A DNA stretch of 5,828 nt, taken from the NCBI GenBank assembly GCA_945906835.1, contig CAMDRL010000089.1:1-5828 (forward strand), written 5' to 3'. Made by a program: the position numbers and the translations under genes. This document shows positions 1 to 5,828 of this stretch, one piece after another (the first letter of the stretch is position 1; the number at the start of each line of letters is the position of its first letter). The stretch is from Rickettsia typhi (GTDB taxonomy: Bacteria > Pseudomonadota > Alphaproteobacteria > Rickettsiales > UBA1997). The notes under the pieces were generated by a model, which worked only from the letters and a program-made list of their open reading frames with translations, had not been told where the DNA came from and made no database searches.

Positions 1-982
1 ATTGGTTTTTTTGCCTATTTTTTATTTAGATAATTTTCCATGGCTGATATTTTCCACTTCGGGATTTATCAATATTTGGTGGTTTGCAGCTTTAATAATT
101 CCTGTTGTTTTTTTTATAAGAATCAAAAAAGAGCAGCCATCGCAGTGGCAAATTTTTAAAACTAAAAATTTTGGTAAAAAAGTTATTATTGCCGTTTGTG
201 TATATATTTTATTGCTAATAACCACAATATTATCCATAAAATATTTGGGGCTTCGAGGCTTTGTTACTGTAAATCTCTTGTCATTATTTATAGTTTTATT
301 TTTCTTTGAAAAGCTACATGCTAAATTTTATAAAAAATTCTCACCATTTTTTGTTTTTGTTGTAACAGTTACAATTTCTGCTCTTTTTTATTCTTATGTA
401 AAAGCAGTTGTGGATTTTTCTGATAACAAAATTCGCATTCCTCAATTTCCCAACACTCTTTCTGATAATATTGCTAATTATGCAAAAATTTACGCGCCTA
501 AGAAAGAAGATGGAATTCTGGTATTTTCAGATCTAAATTCTCACCAATTTCCTATTATAAATTATTTAGGTAAGGAGAATTATTTAAAAAGTCATACAGC
601 TTTCATTGGTGCAGAATATGGTGGGAAAGGCAAATTCTTTTATGATGTTAATGATCAAAATAAGGTTTTTACTTTTACTTATTTATTTGAATCTTTGAAA
701 AGCCAAATAAAAAATCAGAATATAAAGCTGATATTCATTAATGCAGATAAATTTAACGCGGAAGATCGCTGTTATATTGGTTTCTTAGAGTATTATTTGT
801 TGGATCCAGAGTTTAAAAAGATATTCTTTAAAAACTTTCATTATGAATCTCGAATCGTGATGGTAGGCGATATAAAAATGTTGCAGAAAAATCTTCCAAC
901 AAAAAATCCCAATATTTTTGACCAAATAAAACCTTCAGATAAAAAAGTTGTTTATGATTTTGAGGTTTATGTAAGGAATTAA
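1..982 (+). CDS. C-terminal part of a polytopic membrane protein, possibly GT-C glycosyltransferase-like (5' end outside window)
   Basis: The frame is open from the first bases of the window and ends at TAA (980-982). The first in-frame codon is a TTG inside a hydrophobic stretch, so this is probably the tail of a longer gene. The visible 326 residues hold about five hydrophobic segments (roughly residues 1-18, 22-39, 60-79, 84-102 and 114-136), then a soluble domain of about 190 residues. That domain has an alternating strand/helix pattern, with hydrophobic strands near 171-176 (ILVFSD) and 242-247 (KLIFIN). Many membrane helices followed by one C-terminal soluble domain, with a 'PIINYLG' motif (184-190), resembles GT-C enzymes of the ArnT/PMT superfamily that move sugars from polyprenyl carriers outside the inner membrane. 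This is a fold-level impression only: the catalytic N-terminal loop is not in the window. Other polytopic envelope proteins remain possible. The gene is separated from lnt by a repeat-bearing spacer. Confidence 0.6.
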   Translation, partial: LVFLPIFYLDNFPWLIFSTSGFINIWWFAALIIPVVFFIRIKKEQPSQWQIFKTKNFGKKVIIAVCVYILLLITTILSIKYLGLRGFVTVNLLSLFIVLFFFEKLHAKFYKKFSPFFVFVVTVTISALFYSYVKAVVDFSDNKIRIPQFPNTLSDNIANYAKIYAPKKEDGILVFSDLNSHQFPIINYLGKENYLKSHTAFIGAEYGGKGKFFYDVNDQNKVFTFTYLFESLKSQIKNQNIKLIFINADKFNAEDRCYIGFLEYYLLDPEFKKIFFKNFHYESRIVMVGDIKMLQKNLPTKNPNIFDQIKPSDKKVVYDFEVYVRN

Positions 983-997
983 TTAAAACAGCTACTT

Positions 998-1059
998 TGT
1001 CATGTTGAGCGAAGCTAAACATCTCATGAGACTGAGAAGAGATCCTTCGTTCAGGATAA
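998..1059. repeat. Imperfect palindromic intergenic repeat upstream of lnt
   Basis: The left arm (998-1025) contains TGTTGAGCGAAG and ATCTC. The right arm (1039-1059) contains GAGAT and CTTCGTTCAGGAT. The reverse complement of the right arm aligns with the left over GAACGAAG/GAGCGAAG and ATCTC, with a few extra bases in the left arm. A short perfect palindrome, TCTCATGAGA (1022-1031), lies between the arms. The wording resembles a hairpin repeat that recurs between genes in many bacterial genomes ('TGAGCGAAG...CTTCG..TCAGGAT'); that recognition is from memory and unverified. No T-run follows, so it is not a canonical terminator. It fills most of the 117-bp gap before lnt. Confidence 0.6.
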
Positions 1060-1099
1060 TAATTAGAGCGTTTTACGACTTTATCAATTTATTAAAAAT

Positions 1100-2656
1100 A
1101 TGAACAAAATAAAAACCTTCCTAAAAAGCAAATTCTTCACATCCTTCATCGCTGGAGCATTATGCAACTTAGCCTTCGCCCCAATTCATTTTTTCCCCGC
1201 AGCAATTATTTCAATTTCAGCTTTTTATTTCTTACTAGAAAATGAAGGACAAAAAAAGCGAATCTTCTGGCTTGGTTGGTTTTATGGTTTTGGATATTTC
1301 TTGGCGGGAGTTTATTGGATCGCAATCGCACTTTTAGTTGATGCCTCACAATTCGCTTGGTTAATTCCTTTCGCAGTCACTCTGATTCCGGGGGTTTTAG
1401 CAATCTATCTAGCCTTATTTGCCTTATCTTACAAAGCTTTAATCAAAAAATTTAATTTTTTGGCAACTTATCAAAAAGCTATAATTTTTGCTATTTTTTG
1501 GCTGATTTTTGAAATATTACGCGCCTTTTTATTTACAGGTTTTCCATGGAATTTACTTGGCTATATTTGGTCTTTTAGCGATAGTTTAAGCCAAATAGCC
1601 AATATCTTTGGAATATGGGGTTTGAGTCTCTTCTCAGTCTTTATTTGCCTTATCCCAGCCTCATTTTTTAAATTTGAAAATAGAAAAATTTCCATCAAAA
1701 AATCCAATTTTAGTGATAAAGTTTTTGGCACAACTTTATTTTTCTTTTTTATTTTAAGCCTTTTTTATGGACATTATTGCATTGATGAAAGCAAAATCAT
1801 GGCAGAAGAAGATAAAAAATTGCGATTGGTGCAGGGTAATATCCAGCAAGACATGAAGTGGGATGCACAGCAGAAATATTGGAATTTTTTAAAACATATT
1901 AAGCTAACAAATTCACAAGATTTAAACACAGTTAAAATTGTTATCTGGTCAGAAACCGCAGTACCTTATGCTATTAATGGTAACCCTGAGTTGCTTGATA
2001 AGTTAAAATTGGCAACCCCAAGTGATGGGGTGCTAATTACTGGTGCTGTAAGGGTAAAATATTCCTCTTTAGATGAAGTTGAAGGTGTGTGGAACAGTGT
2101 TTTTGCAGTCGGAGATTCAGGTGTAATAGATTATTACGACAAGCATCATTTAGTTCCATTTGGCGAATATATACCGTTACAAAAATATTTACCCTTTGTC
2201 AGTAAAATTACTGATGGGGCAATTGGATTTAGTGAAGGTGAGGGGGCAAAAACGGTTAAAACCAGCTCTTTGTCTTTTAGTCCTTTATTATGTTATGAAG
2301 TGATTTTTTCTGATAAAATTATAGATAAGAAAAATCGCCCCGATCTTTTGGTCAACCTTACAAATGATGCATGGTTTGGCAAAAGCTCTGGGCCATATCA
2401 GCATTTTGATATGGCAAAAATGCGTGCCGTGGAATATGGAATATCTTTAGCAAGAGTTGCTAATACTGGTATCACAGCTTTTTTTGATCCTTTTGGTCGA
2501 GTTGTCAAAAAAATCGATCTTAATGAAGAAGGATTTATTGATGTAAGTTTTATTAAAAGTCTTGAGCCAACGATTTACTCTAAATACAGTTTTTATCCGC
2601 TAATTTTATTAATATTAATACTTTTGGTATTTTTAATTCACAAACCAAAGAACTAA
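1100..2656 (+). CDS. lnt: Apolipoprotein N-acyltransferase
   Basis: Lnt transfers an acyl chain from a phospholipid to the free N-terminal cysteine amine of apolipoproteins, the last step of lipoprotein maturation at the periplasmic face of the inner membrane. The 518-residue length is normal for the family. About seven hydrophobic segments occupy residues 8-226, the nitrilase-type periplasmic domain spans about 240-485, and a final membrane helix lies at about 497-514. The catalytic triad is visible: Glu285 in WSETAVP, Lys348 in YYDKHHLVPFGEY and Cys398 in PLLCYE. They correspond to E. coli E267, K335 and C387. Glu356 in FGEY and Tyr399/Glu400 match other conserved residues. The NDAWFG (422-427) and ARVANTGIT (451-459) signatures are intact, so the enzyme should be active. 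The ATG at 1100 gives the usual short cytoplasmic lead before helix 1; no clear Shine-Dalgarno precedes it. An XRE regulator follows 4 nt after the stop. Confidence 0.97.
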   Translation: MNKIKTFLKSKFFTSFIAGALCNLAFAPIHFFPAAIISISAFYFLLENEGQKKRIFWLGWFYGFGYFLAGVYWIAIALLVDASQFAWLIPFAVTLIPGVLAIYLALFALSYKALIKKFNFLATYQKAIIFAIFWLIFEILRAFLFTGFPWNLLGYIWSFSDSLSQIANIFGIWGLSLFSVFICLIPASFFKFENRKISIKKSNFSDKVFGTTLFFFFILSLFYGHYCIDESKIMAEEDKKLRLVQGNIQQDMKWDAQQKYWNFLKHIKLTNSQDLNTVKIVIWSETAVPYAINGNPELLDKLKLATPSDGVLITGAVRVKYSSLDEVEGVWNSVFAVGDSGVIDYYDKHHLVPFGEYIPLQKYLPFVSKITDGAIGFSEGEGAKTVKTSSLSFSPLLCYEVIFSDKIIDKKNRPDLLVNLTNDAWFGKSSGPYQHFDMAKMRAVEYGISLARVANTGITAFFDPFGRVVKKIDLNEEGFIDVSFIKSLEPTIYSKYSFYPLILLILILLVFLIHKPKN

Positions 2657-2660
2657 AAAA

Positions 2661-3089
2661 ATGTTATTAGATAAAGTAACGCCAGTTGATGAATATATTG
2701 CTCAAAAATTAAAACAATTTCGTATTGCCGCTGGTATGACGCAAGATCAATTAGGTGAGCTTACAGGATTATCTTTCCAACAAATTCAGAAATATGAAAA
2801 GGCAAAAAACCGCGTTAGTGCCAGTAAACTTTTTGAATTTTCTCAGCTTCTAAATAAGCCAATAAGCGACTTTTTCTTGGGAATAAAAGCTGATCGTGAT
2901 TATTATAATTATAACTTCAAAAGCAGCAAAAGGCAGGTAAAAGAAACCAAGATGTTTGATAAAGAACTTCTGCCATTGGTAAAGGCATTCAGTCGCATTG
3001 AAAACGCACAAAGCAAAAAATATCTAATCGCTTTAGCCACATCAATCTCAAAACAGAAACCTAAGAAGGTTAAGCATTCTTATTCTTAG
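2661..3089 (+). CDS. XRE-family helix-turn-helix transcriptional regulator
   Basis: This is a 142-residue DNA-binding regulator with a Cro/C1-type HTH at about residues 12-72. Helix 2 lies in MTQDQLGELTG (26-36), the recognition helix in SFQQIQKYEK (38-47), and helix 4 in the NRVSASKLFEFSQLL segment. The QQIQKYE...NRVSAS pattern and the 'PISDFF' ending match the small XRE regulators common in alphaproteobacteria. So does the C-terminal helix pair (about 103-131, LVKAFSRIENAQ). In many alphaproteobacteria this family lies between lnt and metK; here the lnt side is kept but metK does not follow. The ATG is 4 nt after the lnt stop, so the two are probably co-transcribed and translationally coupled. 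The TAG stop (3087-3089) lies inside the left end of the palindromic element at 3086-3251, yet the protein looks full length. The target genes are unknown. Confidence 0.9.
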   Translation: MLLDKVTPVDEYIAQKLKQFRIAAGMTQDQLGELTGLSFQQIQKYEKAKNRVSASKLFEFSQLLNKPISDFFLGIKADRDYYNYNFKSSKRQVKETKMFDKELLPLVKAFSRIENAQSKKYLIALATSISKQKPKKVKHSYS

Positions 3090-3251
3090 ACACTGTTAGC
3101 TAATTATTTTTTAGCACAGATTTTGACATGTTTTTAGCGCTTTTTGACAGAATTATGATAAATATTTGGATATATTTTGAATAATTTTGTCAAAAAATAA
3201 GCAAAAACAGGGCTAAATATGGGATGAAAATAATTAGCTAACATTGTCTAA
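3086..3251. mobile_element. 166-bp full-length palindrome with 25-bp terminal inverted repeats (MITE-like)
   Basis: The left terminus (3086-3110, beginning TTAGACACTGTTAGC) and the right terminus (3227-3251) are inverted repeats matching at 24 of 25 positions; the only mismatch is at 3093 against 3244. The symmetry continues inward around a centre at 3168/3169. TTTTTGACA (3141-3149) pairs with TGTCAAAAA around 3188-3196, AATTAT (3151-3156) with ATAATT (3181-3186), and AAATA (3160-3164) with TATTT (3173-3177). A TA dinucleotide at 3087-3088 and 3249-3250 flanks GACA...TGTC, as expected for an IS630/Tc1-type TA target duplication. No transposase can fit, so any movement would need one supplied in trans. 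Removing one TA plus the insert joins the flanks as TTCTTAAACTC, which restores a TAA stop for the upstream gene. The palindrome is seen directly; its mobility is inference. Confidence 0.65.
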
Positions 3252-3367
3252 ACTCTTTCATTGGGTTTTCCTGAATCAGAAAGACGAGTAGCGGTTCTGC
3301 TGGCTGCTCTTTTTTCTGAATGTTTTGCACTTTCGGTTGGTCCATCTTCAGACCAACCTTTTTTAAT
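3248..3367 (-). CDS. Coding-like small reading frame directly after hisF, 39 codons, no standard start
   Basis: Reading on the - strand in the same frame as hisF, four codons after its TAG stop there is an ATT (3367-3365) followed by a 39-codon open frame ending in TAG (3250-3248). It encodes a basic, polar peptide that runs KKGWSEDGPTESAKHSEKRA, then AASRTATRLSDSGKPNERV. Third codon positions are A/T in 33 of 39 codons, and first positions are purine-rich, as in the real genes here. Its stop overlaps the right end of the palindromic element. There is no ATG, GTG or TTG in frame between the hisF stop and this segment. It could be a gene starting at a rare ATT codon, a decayed gene whose start has mutated, a stop-codon readthrough tail of hisF, or chance. 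I do not recognise the family. Confidence 0.3.
   Translation of the reverse strand: MKKGWSEDGPTESAKHSEKRAASRTATRLSDSGKPNERV
3335..3364 (+). terminator. Rho-independent terminator for the lnt-XRE block
   Basis: A perfect 8-bp stem, GGTTGGTC (3335-3342) with GACCAACC (3351-3358), closes an 8-nt loop and is followed directly by six T residues (3359-3364). The T-run is only on the + strand side, so it should stop transcripts from lnt and the XRE gene before they run antisense into hisF, whose stop codon lies 13 nt further on. On the - strand the stem is not followed by a U-tract. The distance from the regulator's stop is about 245 nt, most of which is the palindromic element. Confidence 0.8.
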
Positions 3368-3376
3368 GCGATAAGT

Positions 3377-4132
3377 CTACACTCTAACCGCAATATTTTC
3401 TTTCACCAAAAATTCTTTAGCTTGACGAATTGAATATTCTTTGAAATGGAAAATTGAAGCGGCGAGGGAGGCTTTGGCGCCGGCTTTGATGCCGTCAGCC
3501 AAATGTTGTAAATTTCCAACTCCGCCAGAAGCGATTACGGGAATTGAAATTTGGGAAGTAATTTTTTGAATTAGCTCTAAATCATAGCCAGACTTGGTTC
3601 CATCTTTATCCATTGATGTTAAAAGAATTTCTCCAGCACCAAGTTCAGTAACTTTTTTTGCCCACTCAATTGCATCAATTCCTGTAGAATTTCTGCCACC
3701 ATGAGTAAAAATTTCGTAATTTCCTTGAGTATTTTTTTTGGCATCAATTGCCACAATTACACATTGCGCGCCATATTTGTTGGCGGCTTCAGAAATTAAA
3801 TCAGGATTTTTTATAGCGGCGCTATTTATAGAAACTTTGTCAGCACCACTTAAAAGCAATTGCTGAAAATCTTCCATAGTTCTAATTCCACCACCAACCG
3901 TTAAAGGAATGAAACAAACTTGAGCAACTTTTTTTACTGTATCGAAAATGGCTGAACGATTTTCGTTAGAAGCGGTAATGTCAAGAAAACATAATTCATC
4001 AGCACCTTCTTCATAATAAAATTTTGCTTGGGAAGCTGGATCACCAGCATCAATCAGATTTTCAAAATTTACACCTTTTACCACGCGGCCGTCTTTTACA
4101 TCAAGGCACGGAATGATTCGACTTTTTAGCAT
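3377..4132 (-). CDS. hisF: Imidazole glycerol phosphate synthase, cyclase subunit HisF
   Basis: HisF takes ammonia from the HisH glutaminase and cyclises PRFAR to imidazole glycerol phosphate and AICAR, the fifth step of histidine biosynthesis and a link to purine synthesis. The 251 residues match the usual family length and form a single (beta/alpha)8 barrel. The catalytic aspartates are present: Asp11 in [18 protein letters not shown] and Asp130 in IVAIDAK. Phosphate-binding loops are visible at TVGGGIR (78-84), [11 protein letters not shown] (96-106), [12 protein letters not shown] (173-184) and ASGGVGN (201-207). The C-terminus (ENIAVRV) is where the family normally ends. The ATG lies 1 nt after the stop of the cytochrome b561 gene, so translation is probably coupled. 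No other his gene is visible; HisH and the rest must be encoded elsewhere for the pathway to work. Confidence 0.97.
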   Translation of the reverse strand: MLKSRIIPCLDVKDGRVVKGVNFENLIDAGDPASQAKFYYEEGADELCFLDITASNENRSAIFDTVKKVAQVCFIPLTVGGGIRTMEDFQQLLLSGADKVSINSAAIKNPDLISEAANKYGAQCVIVAIDAKKNTQGNYEIFTHGGRNSTGIDAIEWAKKVTELGAGEILLTSMDKDGTKSGYDLELIQKITSQISIPVIASGGVGNLQHLADGIKAGAKASLAASIFHFKEYSIRQAKEFLVKENIAVRV

Positions 4133-4133
4133 A

Positions 4134-4667
4134 TTAGAGCATTCTTTTTAAAACATCATTTTCAGGTCTGTCAAAAAAACGATGTTTAATTGCGCCTAAA
4201 ATGTGCAGAGCTAATAAAGCAAGAAGTCCGTATGCTGCAATTTCATGAGTTTCGGCAAAAATTTTACCTAAGTCAAAGTTGGTTTGAATTAATACAGGCA
4301 TTTCAATTGAAAAAAGATGAACTGGGTAACCAAATGAATTAGACATTAAATATCCAGAAAGTGGCACAATAACCATTAAAACATAAAGTCCAAAGTGACC
4401 TAAATGCGCTAAAAATCTTTCTGATTTTGCTATTGTTGCAGGAAGTTTGGGAGTTGATTTTGCAAGGCGATTAATGATTCGTAAGAAAATTAGAATCAAA
4501 GCAACAACACCAAAAGATTTATGAAGATTATAAATATCCATTTTATTAGAAGCTTCTTTTGAGAGAAACTCTGTCATGTAAATTCCTAAGCCAAGAAGTG
4601 CAATTATAATTACTGCCATTAGCCAGTGAATTATGCGAGAGGAAAGGGCGTATTTTTGTGAAGTCAT
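4134..4667 (-). CDS. Cytochrome b561 family protein (CybB/superoxide oxidase-like)
   Basis: This is a 177-residue di-heme membrane protein, about the length of E. coli CybB (176), which oxidises superoxide and passes the electron to ubiquinone. Four membrane helices are visible at about residues 12-32, 48-66, 90-108 and 140-160. The histidines expected to ligand the two b hemes are in place: His14 in RIIHWLMA, His49 in YNLHKSFG, His141 in ETHEIAAYG and His155 in [11 protein letters not shown]. Further conserved features are RIINR after helix 2, [10 protein letters not shown] (102-111) and the GAIKHRF end of helix 4. The exact electron donor cannot be read from the sequence, so I leave the symbol empty. 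The gene starts 82 nt after infB, with a palindrome between, and ends 1 nt before hisF. Confidence 0.93.
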   Translation of the reverse strand: MTSQKYALSSRIIHWLMAVIIIALLGLGIYMTEFLSKEASNKMDIYNLHKSFGVVALILIFLRIINRLAKSTPKLPATIAKSERFLAHLGHFGLYVLMVIVPLSGYLMSNSFGYPVHLFSIEMPVLIQTNFDLGKIFAETHEIAAYGLLALLALHILGAIKHRFFDRPENDVLKRML

Positions 4668-4684
4668 GTTATATGATTATTTTT

Positions 4685-4733
4685 TAGTCGGGATGCGTGA
4701 CTAGTATCTCCCAACCCTAGGGGCGCTAGTCAC
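4685..4733. repeat. GC-rich palindromic element with three interchangeable arms between infB and the cytochrome gene
   Basis: A perfect 8-bp inverted repeat, GTGACTAG (4697-4704) with CTAGTCAC (4726-4733), encloses a smaller palindrome CCCTAGGG (4715-4722). A further arm TAGTC (4685-4689) can also pair with GACTA (4699-4703), so the central arm has two competing partners. The 49 bases are 28 G/C (57%), far above the surrounding DNA. Neither strand has a T-run after the stem, so it is not a standard terminator. It may be a REP-like interspersed repeat or an RNA structure in the infB-cytochrome transcript. No family is recognised. Confidence 0.55.
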
Positions 4734-4749
4734 AACTTAGAATTGCAGG

Positions 4750-5828
4750 TTACAAAGATCTTTTTTGCTCAACAATCTCGTAACATTCAACCATATCTTT
4801 CTCTTTAATATCTTCATAATTTTCAAAAGCAATTCCACATTCAAAACCACTTTTTACTTCTTTAACATCATCTTTAAAGCGTTTTAGAGTTTTTAGAACG
4901 CCATCATAAATTACCACATTATCACGCAGCAATCTAGCTTTAGCGCTTCTTTTAAGGACGCCATCAATAACTGTTGAACCACCAATTTTACCAACTCCAG
5001 AAACTTTGAAAACTTGTCTAATTTCAGCTTGTCCAAGATATTCTTCATTTTTAGTTGGTTCTAACATTCCAGAAAGCAGAAGTTTTAGATCATCAACAAC
5101 ATTATAAATGATTGAGTAATAGCGAACATCAATATTTTTAACTCTTATCAATTCTTTAGCTGCAACATTAGCTCTAACATTAAAGCCAATAATAATTGAT
5201 CCAGAAACTGCTGCTAAACTAATATCAGTTTCAGTGATTCCGCCAGTTGCAGAGTGGATCACTTTAATTGCAACTTCATCAGTATTAAGTTTGGTAATGC
5301 TTCCTTGTAAGGCTTCAACAGAACCATGTACATCGCCTTTAATAATAATATTTAAATATTTTAAAGTGCCTTTTCCAGATTCTTTAAAAATATCAGAAAA
5401 ACTTCTAGCTGAATTTTTTAAAGATTTTTCTTCTTTATCTTTTCTAGAGCGATAAGAAATAATTTCACGAGCTTGTCTTTCTTCAGAAACCTCAACAAAT
5501 CTATCTCCAGCATTAGGTACATTATCTAAACCAAGTACTTCAACTGGCATTGATGGAGTGGCAATTTTAATATTTTTGCCTTTATCATCAGTCATTTTTC
5601 TGATTTTACCGTAAGAAGTTCCAACCACAATTAAGTCTGAAATATCAAGGGTACCTTTTTGAACCAAGAGAGTTGCAACCACCCCTTTTGCTGGATCGAT
5701 TCTTGATTCAATAACCACACCGCTTGATTTTCCAGAATAAGGAGCTTTCAATTCTAATACTTCAGTTTGCAATAAAATTGCTTCTTCAAGCTTATCAAGA
5801 TTGATTTTATTTTTAGCAGAAACTGGAA
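4750..5828 (-). CDS. infB: Translation initiation factor IF-2, C-terminal part (5' end outside window)
   Basis: IF-2 is the GTPase that brings formyl-Met-tRNA to the 30S subunit and promotes subunit joining. The frame stays open to the window edge: upstream of a TTG at 5772 it reads PVSAKNKINLDKLEEAIL, which includes the G5 guanine-recognition motif SAK, so that TTG is internal and not the start. The visible 358 residues cover the end of the G domain, the domain II beta-barrel (about 28-115), domain III (about 155-255, with NIIIKGDVHGSVEAL and IIIGFNVRAN), and the fMet-tRNA-binding domain IV (about 258-350, with SGFECGIAFENYEDIKEKD). The stop is TAA (4752-4750). The N-terminal region and motifs G1 to G4 lie beyond the window. 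In most alphaproteobacteria rbfA or truB follows infB; here the next gene is a cytochrome b561. Confidence 0.97.
   Translation of the reverse strand, partial: PVSAKNKINLDKLEEAILLQTEVLELKAPYSGKSSGVVIESRIDPAKGVVATLLVQKGTLDISDLIVVGTSYGKIRKMTDDKGKNIKIATPSMPVEVLGLDNVPNAGDRFVEVSEERQAREIISYRSRKDKEEKSLKNSARSFSDIFKESGKGTLKYLNIIIKGDVHGSVEALQGSITKLNTDEVAIKVIHSATGGITETDISLAAVSGSIIIGFNVRANVAAKELIRVKNIDVRYYSIIYNVVDDLKLLLSGMLEPTKNEEYLGQAEIRQVFKVSGVGKIGGSTVIDGVLKRSAKARLLRDNVVIYDGVLKTLKRFKDDVKEVKSGFECGIAFENYEDIKEKDMVECYEIVEQKRSL

Noticed and set aside
22..237. Open frame of 71 codons on the - strand
   Set aside because: It lies antisense inside the hydrophobic part of the first membrane protein, has no recognisable domain, and the + strand frame is better supported.
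828..1022. Open frame of 64 codons on the - strand
   Set aside because: It is antisense to the end of the first gene and runs into the palindromic repeat; its first residues come from the repeat arm.
3086..3251. The large palindrome read as an ordinary rho-independent terminator
   Set aside because: The symmetric region is 166 bp long, AT-rich throughout, and has no T-tract after its end on either strand. A better terminator lies at 3335-3364.
3252..3376. A SAM-type riboswitch or tRNA between the XRE gene and hisF, suggested by the usual metK neighbour
   Set aside because: No tRNA cloverleaf or known SAM riboswitch core is visible, and no + strand gene follows to be regulated.
4697..4733. 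Rho-independent terminator after infB
   Set aside because: On the - strand the stem is followed by GCATCCCGACTAAAAAA, with no U-run, and the + strand has none either.
5234..5455. Open frame of 73 codons on the + strand
   Set aside because: It lies fully inside infB, antisense to conserved IF-2 domain III sequence; a shadow frame.
1..5828. CRISPR array, phage, toxin-antitoxin or defence genes
   Set aside because: No regularly spaced direct repeats and no proteins of these families are present. The XRE regulator is of the lnt-linked chromosomal type and has no toxin-like partner.

Overview
The window is AT-rich, compact bacterial DNA and most likely comes from an alphaproteobacterium with a reduced or host-associated style of genome (order Rickettsiales or Holosporales, or a relative). 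Three things point that way: strong A/T bias at third codon positions, an Lnt gene followed at once by a small XRE regulator of the type that sits beside lnt in many alphaproteobacteria, and Lnt and IF-2 proteins with full family signatures. A histidine biosynthesis gene (hisF) argues against the classical Rickettsia/Anaplasma/Wolbachia genera, which lack this pathway. It would fit a less reduced or free-living relative. The taxonomic placement is inference.

Layout: two gene blocks converge on an intergenic region at about 3090-3376. On the + strand are the C-terminal part of a polytopic membrane protein (1-982, cut by the window edge), a 117-bp spacer holding an imperfect palindromic repeat, lnt (1100-2656), and an XRE-family regulator (2661-3089) only 4 nt after lnt. 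On the - strand, reading right to left, are infB (4750-5828, 5' end outside the window), an 82-bp spacer with a GC-rich multi-arm palindrome, a cytochrome b561 / superoxide oxidase-like gene (4134-4667), and hisF (3377-4132), which starts 1 nt after the cytochrome stop codon.

The most notable region lies between the convergent blocks. It holds a 166-bp almost fully symmetric palindrome (3086-3251) with 25-bp terminal inverted repeats matching at 24 of 25 positions and a TA at each end, which looks like a MITE. Its left end supplies the TAG stop of the regulator, and its right end supplies, by symmetry, the TAG stop of a coding-like 39-codon frame on the other strand, in frame downstream of hisF. 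That small frame (3248-3367) has AT-rich third positions but no ATG, GTG or TTG start, and a + strand rho-independent terminator is built from its codons.

Functionally the genes are housekeeping: lipoprotein maturation (Lnt), translation initiation (IF-2), histidine and purine-linked metabolism (HisF), membrane redox chemistry (cytochrome b561), and an unidentified, possibly GT-C-like, envelope membrane protein. They do not form one pathway. I see no defence, CRISPR, phage or toxin-antitoxin system; the new-looking material is the set of three unrelated intergenic palindromes and the small frame after hisF.
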